Source: CAWIHA01 sp963835855 (GTDB taxonomy: Bacteria; Acidobacteriota; Terriglobia; Bryobacterales; Bryobacteraceae). Taken from it: DNA of 64,000 nt. Of the stretch, positions 53,436 to 61,477 are shown in pieces; position 1 is the stretch's first letter, and the number at the start of each line of letters is the position of its first letter. The DNA lies in contig CAWIHA010000020.1 in NCBI GenBank assembly GCA_963835855.1, forward strand, positions 46,292-110,291, given 5' to 3'. Position numbers and translations under genes: made by a program. The notes beneath the pieces are model-generated. The model was not told where the DNA came from. It saw only the letters and a program-made list of their open reading frames with translations, and did no database searches.

Positions 53436-54278
53436 ATGAGACAGATTGATATTCCACTTGATCAACTTACGGTGTCAAAGCTGAATGCCCGGAAGGACCT
53501 CCACGCTGGCGAGGAAGACTCCGGTATCGGGGAGCTTGCAGCGAGCATCAAGCAACAGGGGCTTCTTTCACCACTGATCGTCCGCCCGGTGGCCGAGGGA
53601 CGGTATGAGGTGCTAGTGGGTCAGCGTCGGCTGCTGGCGTGCCAAAAGATTCGCCTGACACCCGTTCCCTGTCTAGTCCGAGAGGGCCTCGACGACGCGG
53701 ACGCGGTCACGATTTCGCTTGTTGAGAATGTGCACCGCGCTGAGATGCATCCGTTGGACAAGGCTCGTGCCTTAAAGGCTCTGTATGACCGCTATCGGTC
53801 CTACGAGCGCGTCTCTCAAGAGTCCGCATGGTCGGCAACCACGATACGGAAGTACATACAACTACTTTTGCTGCCGGAGGAGCTGCAAAACAGCCTGAGC
53901 ACATCGCAGGGTTCCGCTGGGGTTGGCACGTTGTCACGCCTTGCAAGCACATTCTCTGGTGATAGCGCAATTGAAGTGTTTGACAAGATTTCAGGTTTTA
54001 AGCAGTCGATTCAAGAGGAGATTCTGAAGCGAAGTGGCGGCAACATCTCCGCAATTGATGACCTTGTGGACGAGGCGCGGGAGGGCGCGTTCGACATACG
54101 GCGCTGCGGAGGGGCTTACGGCTGCGAGATTATTCGGGATATTTTAGAGGGAAAGACGACGCAGTCCGAGTTTCAGCAGCTCGTCAAACAGGTTGCGGAC
54201 AACCTCGATTCTGAAGTGCCAAAAAGCAAGCTGCGTGAGGCCGCCCGCGGCTTTTGGAAAGCACTCGCGAAGAATTGA
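53436..54278 (+). CDS. Orphan ParB/RepB-like protein
   Basis: 280 residues. The N-terminal ParB-like nuclease/CTPase domain has 'LDQLTVSKLNARKDL', 'LAASIKQQGLLSPLIVRPV', 'YEVLVGQRRLLACQKI' (GQRR in place of GERR) and 'LVENVHRAEMHPLDKARAL'. An HTH-like segment follows ('YERVSQESAWSATTIRKYIQL'). The C-terminus lacks the typical ParB dimerisation end. There is no ParA and no parS-like palindrome nearby, and codon use is less GC-rich than in neighbours. It may be a relict of a plasmid or phage, or a regulator of the following peptide cassette. Confidence 0.75.
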   Translation: MRQIDIPLDQLTVSKLNARKDLHAGEEDSGIGELAASIKQQGLLSPLIVRPVAEGRYEVLVGQRRLLACQKIRLTPVPCLVREGLDDADAVTISLVENVHRAEMHPLDKARALKALYDRYRSYERVSQESAWSATTIRKYIQLLLLPEELQNSLSTSQGSAGVGTLSRLASTFSGDSAIEVFDKISGFKQSIQEEILKRSGGNISAIDDLVDEAREGAFDIRRCGGAYGCEIIRDILEGKTTQSEFQQLVKQVADNLDSEVPKSKLREAARGFWKALAKN

Positions 54279-54414
54279 TTTTGTGTCATGCTGAAGGAAT
54301 TGACGCGCGACTCCTGGGGCCGCCGGCGTGTTTTCCATTTTCCTGAAATCTGCGGCGCATTTGCTGTACTATACTCTTTAAGCTCCTAAAACCCAAAAGT
54401 GGAGGCGCCAGATC

Positions 54415-54696
54415 ATGAGACTTACCCCTGAAGAGATCAAGAACATCGACACGGCTCTCGAAGCCCTCAAGCGCTCGCTCAAGGACGAGATGCAAAGGTT
54501 CGCCGGCCGCGCCCACCTGGAACGGCTGGACGACAAGTTCCTGGCCAACATCGCCGACAGCTACTTTTCGGCCGCCGGCATTCTCTGTCTGCTCCAAGAC
54601 GCCCACTTCCTTCGCGAGGAGTGCGGCGGGCCGTGCCACATCACCTGCGTGAATCCCGCCAAGGTCGCCTGCTGGAACGCGGGCACCGTATTGTAG
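54415..54696 (+). CDS. Putative RiPP precursor peptide with Cys-rich C-terminus
   Basis: 93 residues from ATG 54415, with GGAGG about ten bases upstream and a TATACT -10-like box near 54370-54375. Residues 1-57 form a charged helical leader ('MRLTPEEIKNIDTALEALKR', 'HLERLDDKFLANIADSYFSA'). The C-terminus has Cys58, Cys70, Cys74, Cys78 and Cys86 in the pattern CX3CX3CX7C ('EECGGPCHITC' then 'VNPAKVACWNAGTVL'). Such leader-plus-Cys-core architecture directly before a radical SAM/SPASM gene is the mark of thioether-bridged peptides (sactipeptide or ranthipeptide type). No protease or exporter is adjacent. Function as toxin or signal is unknown. Confidence 0.7.
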   Translation: MRLTPEEIKNIDTALEALKRSLKDEMQRFAGRAHLERLDDKFLANIADSYFSAAGILCLLQDAHFLREECGGPCHITCVNPAKVACWNAGTVL

Positions 54697-54719
54697 CTAA
54701 AGCAGCGAAAACGGCGGAG

Positions 54720-55896
54720 ATGGCGGAACGTCACTTCGATCAGCTCCCGATGTGCGAGCTGATCTTCCTCCTGACCGAGGCCTGCAATCTCGATTGCGTC
54801 TACTGTTACGAAAAGCACAAGAACCAAAGCGGGAAGACGCTTTCGGCGGCCTTCATCAAGGACAAGATCCGCGAACGGATGCTCGCCGAGGACGGCCTCG
54901 ACGACCTCTGGGTAGACTTCTTCGGCGGGGAGCCGCTGCTGGAATTCGACACTATCCGCGAGGTGGTCGAGTGGTTCCTGGCCGAGAACTGGCCGCGGCG
55001 GGCGAAGACCTATCGTTTCCTGGTGGAGAGCAATGGCACGCTGCTCGACGACGCCATGAAGGAGTGGTTTTCCGCGCATCGGGAGCACATCACTCTGGGG
55101 CTGAGCCTGGACGGGACCAAGGAGGCGCACGACCGCAACCGCTCGAACTCCTACGACGCAGTGGCCCCCCATCTGGATTTCTTTCGCCGCAACTGGCCCG
55201 GGCAGCCGGTAAAGATGACCATCGGCCCGCAAAGCATCGATCAGACCTACCAGGGGGTGATGCACATCCACAGCCTGGGCCTCGAGGCCGATTTCGATGT
55301 CGTCTTCGAGGACGTTCTGGGGCACCGAGGAAGAGGAACGCCGCGCCGTGCGCATCTGGGCGGAGCACCTCGACAAGCTGGTGGACTTCTACTTCGCGCA
55401 CCCCGAGCTGCGCCGGCCGATGGTGCTCAGCCGCAGGCTGGAGCTGCTGTTCGCCCGCTCAGCGGTGGGCCGGCGCACCTTCTGCGGCGCGGGCAAGTAC
55501 GTCACCAGCTACACCTCAGACGGCCGCGAGTGGCCGTGTTTCCGCTTCTCGCCGGTCACCGTGGACGAGCCGTTGCGCGACGTGTTCGCTTCGACCGGCG
55601 CTGAGAACGAGCAATGCCGCGAGTGTCCCTTCGAGAAGATCTGCACCACGTGTGAGGGCCACAACTATTCGGTGAGCGGCTCCTGCTTCCGGCGAACCTC
55701 TTTCCATTGCCGGTTTTTCAAGGTGTCTTTGCTGGCCTGCGCAAAGCTGCGGTTGCTGGAGCACCCGGAAGACCTGGCCGAGCCGCCGGACACCCTCCCC
55801 ACCGAACAGCGGCTGGAGCGCACCCGCCGCCTGCTCGCCATCCGCGCCATCAACGACCTCTGCTCGCCCGTCCTGGACTGGGCCGCCGGCCAGTGA
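54720..55896 (+). pseudogene. Radical SAM/SPASM peptide maturase with one-base frameshift
   Basis: Starts at ATG 54720, 23 bp after the peptide stop. The radical SAM domain has the CX3CX2C cluster motif as Cys22-Cys26-Cys29 in 'TEACNLDCVYCYEKHK', and 'VDFFGGEPLLEFD', 'VESNGTLLDD' and 'LGLSLDGTKEAHDRN'. At about base 5531x the frame changes: removing C55317 gives 'VVFEDV'+'WGTEEEERRAV', continuing to the stop at 55896 (about 391 residues in all). The second part has a SPASM-like domain, 'RRTFCGAGKYVTS', 'PCFRF' and 'CRECPFEKICTTCEGHN', for auxiliary Fe-S clusters. The break is either an assembly error or real inactivation. Either way this is the expected maturase for the peptide. Confidence 0.8.
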
Positions 55897-56015
55897 CGTC
55901 CGGTTTCTGTGTTATACCTCTGAAGGAGCAGTCACCCGGACGCGCGGAAGGACCGCTTGCTGACAAGCCGGCACAGCCCCTGGGCATCCCCTGGGTTTCC
56001 CCGCCTGGCCCGCGC

Positions 56016-56831
56016 TCAATCGTTCGTCACGGTGAGCCGGTACACCTCGCGCTTGGAGAGCCCGCGCTCGCGCGCTACGGCTTTGATCGCATCCATCCGG
56101 TTCATGCCGGCGCGAACGCGCTCGGCCACCGCACTTTCGAGCGGGCCGCAGGCAGGTTCCGGCGCGGCCGCCTTCGCGATCAGGAGCGTGATCTCGCCCT
56201 TGAGCGGAAGGCGGCCCTTGCGCAGCTCGGCCGCTGTGCCGCGCAGGAACTCCTCGTGCAGCTTCGTGATTTCGCGCGCGATCACGACCGGCCTCGGACC
56301 GAGCACTGCCTCGATGTCCTCGAGCGTTTCTAAAATCCGGTGCGGCGCTTCGAAGAAGACCAGCGTGGCCGGCTCGTCCTTCAGTTTCGCGAGCGCCCTG
56401 CGCCGCTGCCCCGGGCGCGCAGGCAGAAAGCCGCCGAAGTGAAACGCGTCTGTCGGCAGGCCCGATGCGGTGAGCGCGGCCAGGATCGCCGATGGCCCGG
56501 GGACCGGCTCAACCCGGATACCGTCCGTGACGGCCTTTGTCACCAGGCGATAGCCGGGATCGGAAACCAGCGGAGTGCCGGCGTCGGAAACGAGCGCGAT
56601 CACCGCGCCGCCGCGCAGCTTGGCCAGCAGTTCCGGCGCGCGCGCGGCCTCATTGTGCTCGTGATAGCTGACAACCGGCTTATCGATGCCGTAGTGCGCG
56701 AGCAGCTTCCGGGTCTGGCGCGTGTCTTCGCACACTACCAAATCCGCCTCCCTCAGCACGCGCAACGCGCGCAACGTGATGTCTTCGAGGTTGCCGATCG
56801 GCGTCGCGACCAGGTACAGGGTGCCGCTCAT
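56016..56831 (-). CDS. rsmI: 16S rRNA (cytidine-2'-O)-methyltransferase RsmI
   Basis: 271 residues from ATG 56831 ('MSGTLYLVATPIGNLEDITL'), the usual family start; a longer in-frame start lies 33 bases upstream. Motifs of the tetrapyrrole-methylase fold are 'VCEDTRQTRKLLAHYGI', 'ALVSDAGTPLVSDPGYRLV', 'VPGPSAILAALTASGLPTD' and 'FHFGGFLPARPGQR'. It methylates C1402 of 16S rRNA in the decoding centre. It is single on the minus strand. Confidence 0.96.
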   Translation of the reverse strand: MSGTLYLVATPIGNLEDITLRALRVLREADLVVCEDTRQTRKLLAHYGIDKPVVSYHEHNEAARAPELLAKLRGGAVIALVSDAGTPLVSDPGYRLVTKAVTDGIRVEPVPGPSAILAALTASGLPTDAFHFGGFLPARPGQRRRALAKLKDEPATLVFFEAPHRILETLEDIEAVLGPRPVVIAREITKLHEEFLRGTAAELRKGRLPLKGEITLLIAKAAAPEPACGPLESAVAERVRAGMNRMDAIKAVARERGLSKREVYRLTVTND

Positions 56832-56892
56832 CGTTCCTAAGTTCTCAGTGTAATGTAGCCTCAAGGTAGAATAGACCTGACCAGCCTGGAAT

Positions 56893-58047
56893 ATGCAGAC
56901 GCCCGCCGAGCCCGAACGCTCCGATCCGCCTCGATATTACCGTTGGGAACCTGCGGGCAAGCCCGTCTCGATTGACATCTCTTTCGACGTGATCGACCGC
57001 CTAATGGCTGATGCCCTGCACGCGCTGACGCTGCTGCCGCGCCGCGGCGCCGAGGCCGGCGGTATCCTGCTCGGCGCCGCCCGGAAAGGCGACAGGCTCA
57101 TCGTAAAGATCGACGACTACACCGCCGTGCCGTGCGAATATTCGTTCGGGCCATCCTATACGCTTTCGGAAAAGGACCGGCAAGCCTTTCGCGAGGCGAT
57201 CAAGCGGAAGCGGGCCGTAGCGCTCCATCCAGTGGGTTATTACCGCACCGACACCCGCGCTGGGCTGTCGCTCGCGCAAGAAGATCTCGACCTGCTTTCA
57301 GAGCACTTCGCGGACCCCGCGAGCGTGGCCTTGCTGATCAAGCCGCGGACTATACAGGCCAGCGTCGCGGGGTTTTTCTTTTGGGAGGACGGGAAGATCC
57401 GTGCGGAGTCGAGCTACCTGGAGTTTCTGGTGCCTGCCGGCCGGGCAGGCAACAGGGACATGACTCAAGCCGAACCGCAGGACCAGACGGCGCCAAAAGA
57501 AGCCCCGGCCGCAGCGGCCGATATACCGCTGCCGTCATTCCTGAACGTGCCGCCGCCCAAGCAGAAGAAGAAGCCGAAGAAGGAACGGCCGCCCCGTAAG
57601 CCCTTATGGTCATCGTGGTGGGTGCAGGCGCCGCTGTTGGCGTGCGTGTTGTGCGCGGTGGGCGTGCTCGGATATTCCACGGCGCGGCAACTTCAGATTC
57701 AATTTCCGCAATCCCCGCCGCCGCCGCGGGACCCCTATGCGCTCTCGCTGATGGTGCTCCAATACGGCGATAACCTGCACCTCACCTGGGACCGCGACGC
57801 TCCCGCGCTGGACTCGGCCGAGCGCGGCGTGCTGTCGATCACCGATGGCGGCGTGAACAAGTCCCTGGAGTTGACGCAAGCGCAATTGAGGGGCGGCAGC
57901 GTGATTTACCGCCGGATGACGAAAGCGGTGCGATTCCGGCTGGAGATTTTCCTTAAAGGAAATCGGAGCCTTAGTGAGACCTGGGAGCTCCGGTCCGGAA
58001 AAGAAGGGGTACCACAGCCCGCCGCTTCCGAACCGTCCCCCTCATAA
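56893..58047 (+). CDS. Membrane protein with degenerate JAMM/MPN-like cytoplasmic domain
   Basis: 384 residues. Residues about 25-180 look like an MPN (JAB/JAMM) fold: 'GAEAGGILLGAARKGDRLIV' with the family Glu54, then 'VALHPVGYYRTDTRAGLSL' where active enzymes have HxHP, and 'ASVALLIKPRTIQASVAGFFF'. The two zinc-binding His positions read Arg118 and Asp120, so metallopeptidase activity is unlikely. A Pro/Lys linker leads to one membrane helix (about 244-264), then a beta-rich domain of about 110 residues ('NLHLTWDRDAP', 'RRMTKAVRFRLEIFLKG'), probably periplasmic. Possibly a trans-membrane adaptor; no partner is visible. Confidence 0.6.
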   Translation: MQTPAEPERSDPPRYYRWEPAGKPVSIDISFDVIDRLMADALHALTLLPRRGAEAGGILLGAARKGDRLIVKIDDYTAVPCEYSFGPSYTLSEKDRQAFREAIKRKRAVALHPVGYYRTDTRAGLSLAQEDLDLLSEHFADPASVALLIKPRTIQASVAGFFFWEDGKIRAESSYLEFLVPAGRAGNRDMTQAEPQDQTAPKEAPAAAADIPLPSFLNVPPPKQKKKPKKERPPRKPLWSSWWVQAPLLACVLCAVGVLGYSTARQLQIQFPQSPPPPRDPYALSLMVLQYGDNLHLTWDRDAPALDSAERGVLSITDGGVNKSLELTQAQLRGGSVIYRRMTKAVRFRLEIFLKGNRSLSETWELRSGKEGVPQPAASEPSPS

Positions 58048-58144
58048 CCCGCGCAGCCGGCGCCGGTAGCGGCGGAAGTCCCGCAGACCGGCTGGTAAGC
58101 TCCGCCGCCCCGCTAGTCCCAGCCGGGTGGCTGGGTGGGCCGCC

Positions 58145-59620
58145 TCACCCGGAGGCAGCCGTCGAGCGAAACAAGCGCGCGCGGATCAGATTCAAAATAT
58201 CGTTTGCCAGGAAGGGCTTCCGCAGAATCGGGAAATCGTATTCCTGGCAGACCGCTTCTTCCTCGGGCGAAAGCTGCGCGCCGGTCATGATGATCACCTG
58301 CACTTTGGCCGGGCGCCGCTGAAGCAGTACGCCCAGTTCCACACCGTTGCCGTCTGGCAGCAGGTAATCGAGCAGCGCCGCATTCGGCGTCTGCGTCGCA
58401 ATCACCTCGTGAGCCTGCTGTGCTGACTCGGCCGTCAGCAGGCGCCAGCCGGCTTGGGACATCAGCCGCTCCAGGAATCGCAGTAGGTCGCGGTTATCGT
58501 CCACCAGCAACACCGTGGGATGCTGCGGCGCGCGCACGGCGGCCTGATCGAGCGAGCGGATACTCAAGCTTTCACCGTCTTCCGCCACCTCGACGCGCAC
58601 CCGCGCTCCAGGCTCGATCTTGCCCGAGGCGACCAGTGTGGCGAGCGGTTGCGTCAGAAAACGGTGGATGGTTCGCTTCAGCTCGCGCGCTCCGTATTCC
58701 GGGCTGGTCCCCTTCCGCAGCAGGAACTGGCGGCTCTCAAACGGCACTTCAATATTGAAGTAGCGGTCGCCCAAGCGGGTGTTGACGTGCCGCTGCAACT
58801 CGGCGATCTGCTGATCCAGAATCGTTGCCAGCGACTCCGGCTCGAGCGGCTGATACGTGATCACCGCGTCGATGCGGTTGACGAACTCGGGTGAAAAGCG
58901 CTTCCGCACCAAGCCGAGCGCGATGCTCTCGAGCTTGTCGAAAAGATCGCTCCGCTCCCTGTAGACGCCCGCCTCGAACCCAAATTCCGGATGAATCTCT
59001 TTCATCATCTCGCGCGCGCCCAGGTTGCTCGTCAGGAAAATCAGACTGTTCTCGAAGTTGACGGAAGTGTTGTCGCCGAGCCGCAAAATCGCGCGGTCCA
59101 GAATGCCGAGCAGCAGCCGCGTCAGTGACGGCGCCGCCTTTTCGATTTCATCGAACAGTATGATCGAGAGGTTGCACTTCTCGCTCGTCACCGCGTTCAG
59201 CTTCTGCTGGGTCAGCATGGGCTGCGTTTCACGATGCCCGAGATAGCCGGGAGGCGCGCCGATGAGCTTGGCAACCTCATGCTCCATCTGGTACTCGCCG
59301 CAGTCGATCTTCAGGACGTTCTTCTCACTGCCGTGGAGCACTTCGGCCAACGCCTCGACGGTCTTGGTCTTCCCGGTGCCGGTTGGGCCCAGCAGCAGGA
59401 ATACCCCGACCGGTCTCGCTTCCGGCGCCAGTCCCGCTTGGAACATCTCCACGTACGGAACGATGTACTTCATGGCAGCCGGCTGGCCGATCACTTTTTG
59501 CGATAGCAAGGTTACCAGATCGTTCGCAGCGTCCCCTGCCGGTTTCTTGCTCCTTGCCGAAGCCCCCGGAGTTTTCATGCGATCCGCTTCCCCCTCTGGC
59601 CCCATTGTATCCACAGCCAT
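58145..59620 (-). CDS. ClpB-D2-like AAA+ ATPase fused to a receiver domain
   Basis: 491 residues. Residues about 35-350 are a class-2 AAA+ module: Walker A 'LLGPTGTGKT' (76-85), pore loop 'GAPPGYLGH' (121-129), Walker B 'IILFDEIEKA' (153-162), arginine-finger region 'RFSPEFVNRIDAV' and sensor 2 'EYGARELKR'. This is the ClpA/ClpB D2 (and HslU-like) layout, without the ClpB N-domain, D1 or M-domain. Residues about 366-485 form a CheY-like receiver with Asp374/Asp375, phospho-acceptor Asp418 ('NAALLDYLLPDGNG'), Thr446 and Lys468 ('ILRKPF'). The unfoldase may thus be gated by phosphorylation. The fusion is uncommon; no kinase is adjacent. Confidence 0.85.
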   Translation of the reverse strand: MAVDTMGPEGEADRMKTPGASARSKKPAGDAANDLVTLLSQKVIGQPAAMKYIVPYVEMFQAGLAPEARPVGVFLLLGPTGTGKTKTVEALAEVLHGSEKNVLKIDCGEYQMEHEVAKLIGAPPGYLGHRETQPMLTQQKLNAVTSEKCNLSIILFDEIEKAAPSLTRLLLGILDRAILRLGDNTSVNFENSLIFLTSNLGAREMMKEIHPEFGFEAGVYRERSDLFDKLESIALGLVRKRFSPEFVNRIDAVITYQPLEPESLATILDQQIAELQRHVNTRLGDRYFNIEVPFESRQFLLRKGTSPEYGARELKRTIHRFLTQPLATLVASGKIEPGARVRVEVAEDGESLSIRSLDQAAVRAPQHPTVLLVDDNRDLLRFLERLMSQAGWRLLTAESAQQAHEVIATQTPNAALLDYLLPDGNGVELGVLLQRRPAKVQVIIMTGAQLSPEEEAVCQEYDFPILRKPFLANDILNLIRARLFRSTAASG

Positions 59621-59671
59621 CTCTCTGAGTGCCCGCGGCGGGGCGTATTCAATGTAACTTTGAATCCGGAA

Positions 59672-60844
59672 TTATTCCGAATCTTTCATTAAGAATGAAT
59701 CGATTAGAGCGCCGATCCGGCCGCTGGCGTGTCCGTCTCCATATGGGTTGTGAATGCGCGCCATGCGTTCGTATTCGGTTCGGTCGTCGAGCAGCCACTC
59801 TGCCTGCGAAACGATACAGCGCTCGTCGGTCCCCACCAGCTTGACCGTGCCGGCCTCGACGGCTTCGGGCCGCTCCGTTTTTTCCCGCAGCACCAGGATC
59901 GGCTTGCCGAGCGAAGGCCCTTCCTCCTGAATCCCGCCGGAATCGGTGATCACCAAATAAGCCCGCCGCATGAGATCCACAAACGGCACGTACTCCAGCG
60001 GCTCGGTCAGAAACACGTTGGGGCGGCCGGCCAGCCCCCGCCGCACCGGGTCCTGCACGTTCGGGTTCGGGTGAACCGGGTAAACGATCTCGACGTCCGG
60101 GCGCTCGGCGATCCGTGTCAGAGCCGCGCAAATCCGTTCGAATCCCGCTCCGAAACTCTCCCGCCGATGCGCCGTCACCACGATCAGCTTCTTTCCTGGG
60201 TCCAGTTGAGGCCAGTCCTGGCCGCGCAGCTTCCCCGCTTCCAGCCGGTCCCGCACGTACAGAACGGCGTCGATCCCGGTCTGCCCGGTCACCGACACAC
60301 GCTCCGCCGGCACTCCCTCTCTATATAGATTCGCCGCCGCCCATTTCGTGGCAGCAAAATGCAGGGACGCCAGGCTTGTCGTCAGCACACGGTTCACCTC
60401 TTCCGGGAAAGGCTGCCAGCGGTCCCAAGTGCGCAGCCCTGCTTCCACATGTCCGACCGGGATCTTGTGGTAGAAGGCCGCCAGCGCGCCGCAGAATGTA
60501 GTGGTTGTGTCGCCCTGGACCAGCACCATTTCCGGACGTGCGGACTCGATAACAGGTTCCAATGCGGCCACAATGCGCGATGTCGATTGCGCCAGCGTCT
60601 GATTTGGCCGCATCAGGTCGAGGTCGAAATCCGGTGTGACTTCGAAGGCTTCGAGCACCTGGTCCAGCAGCGAGCGGTGCTGGGCCGTCACGCAGATCTG
60701 CACCTCAAATTGGCGAAGGCTGCGGAGGTGGGCGACTACCGGACACAGTTTGATGGCTTCAGGACGAGTGCCGAAGACGACGAGGATTTTATGCGCGCTC
60801 TGAGTCAACCCACCAGTTGTAGCACGGAACGCTATCGTCCGCAT
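59672..60844 (-). CDS. wecB: UDP-N-acetylglucosamine 2-epimerase (non-hydrolysing)
   Basis: 390 residues. Landmarks are 'ILVVFGTRPEAIKLCPVVAHL', 'VLVQGDTTTTFCGALAAFY', 'VGHVEAGLRTWDRW', 'FPEEVNRVLT' and 'YLVITDSGGIQEEGPSLGKP'. It interconverts UDP-GlcNAc and UDP-ManNAc in the cytoplasm, feeding surface-polysaccharide synthesis such as that encoded at 33-53 kb. The first 17 residues ('RTIAFRATTGGLTQSAHK') may be untranslated. It follows the AAA gene on the same strand but is transcribed upstream of it. Confidence 0.93.
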   Translation of the reverse strand: MRTIAFRATTGGLTQSAHKILVVFGTRPEAIKLCPVVAHLRSLRQFEVQICVTAQHRSLLDQVLEAFEVTPDFDLDLMRPNQTLAQSTSRIVAALEPVIESARPEMVLVQGDTTTTFCGALAAFYHKIPVGHVEAGLRTWDRWQPFPEEVNRVLTTSLASLHFAATKWAAANLYREGVPAERVSVTGQTGIDAVLYVRDRLEAGKLRGQDWPQLDPGKKLIVVTAHRRESFGAGFERICAALTRIAERPDVEIVYPVHPNPNVQDPVRRGLAGRPNVFLTEPLEYVPFVDLMRRAYLVITDSGGIQEEGPSLGKPILVLREKTERPEAVEAGTVKLVGTDERCIVSQAEWLLDDRTEYERMARIHNPYGDGHASGRIGALIDSFLMKDSE

Positions 60845-60966
60845 TGCTTACCACGCTCATGGCGAGGCGCAATGAGAGCGCCGCAGCAGGCTACTGGAGC
60901 GAAACGCGGGTAAACTCGACGAGGCGGCGTTTGAACGCCGCGGCAGGGGGATCCGAAGAAGGCCGC

Positions 60967-61185
60967 TTATTTGTGACGGTAAGTGATGCGGCCTTTGGTC
61001 AAATCGTAGGGGGATAATTCCATTGTCACGCGGTCTCCAGCCAGCACCCGGATGCGGTTGCGCCGGAGTTTTCCTGCCAGGTGGGCCAGCACGACCCGGT
61101 CCTGATCCAACTGCACGCTGAACAGACCGCTCGGAAACTTTTCGACGACGGTCCCGGTGACTTCAATACTATCTTCCTTGCTCAT
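60967..61185 (-). CDS. infA: Translation initiation factor IF-1
   Basis: 72 residues from ATG 61185, with AGGAGGAG just upstream. The S1/OB-fold reads 'SKEDSIEVTGTVVEKFPSG', 'RVVLAHLAGKLRRNRIRVLAG' and 'VTMELSPYDLTKGRITYR', the standard IF-1 sequence with typical ending '...RITYRHK'. It is not in the usual ribosomal-protein operon position (secY-infA-rpmJ); it stands alone, about 120 bp from wecB. The upstream in-frame extension to 61362 is not used. Confidence 0.96.
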   Translation of the reverse strand: MSKEDSIEVTGTVVEKFPSGLFSVQLDQDRVVLAHLAGKLRRNRIRVLAGDRVTMELSPYDLTKGRITYRHK

Positions 61186-61477
61186 TCTCCTCCTGCAAGA
61201 TATTGTATCGTTTGCGGGAATGCGGCCAGACGCCGCAAAATTCGCGAACACTCCCCTGCCGCGAACTTTTCCCCCAACCGCAGCTTGACTCTTTCCTGGT
61301 CTCACCGGCTGCGCCTCCCGGCCGGAGGCTGCAAGCTGGCGCACGCCGCGCTCAGGAAACAATCGTACCTGATTATACAGTAAAGAGCCGGCCGCCCCAG
61401 CGCGAAAATTGTTTCTCGGATTGGGCGCCCTCGCGGACGGAGCGGGCTTGTACTACCTTTAGGGGGAAGGATATTTC

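Noticed and set aside
54415..54696. Reading the small peptide as a Nif11-type or SCIFF precursor
   Set aside because: The leader lacks the Nif11 double-glycine end, and the Cys number and spacing do not fit SCIFF.
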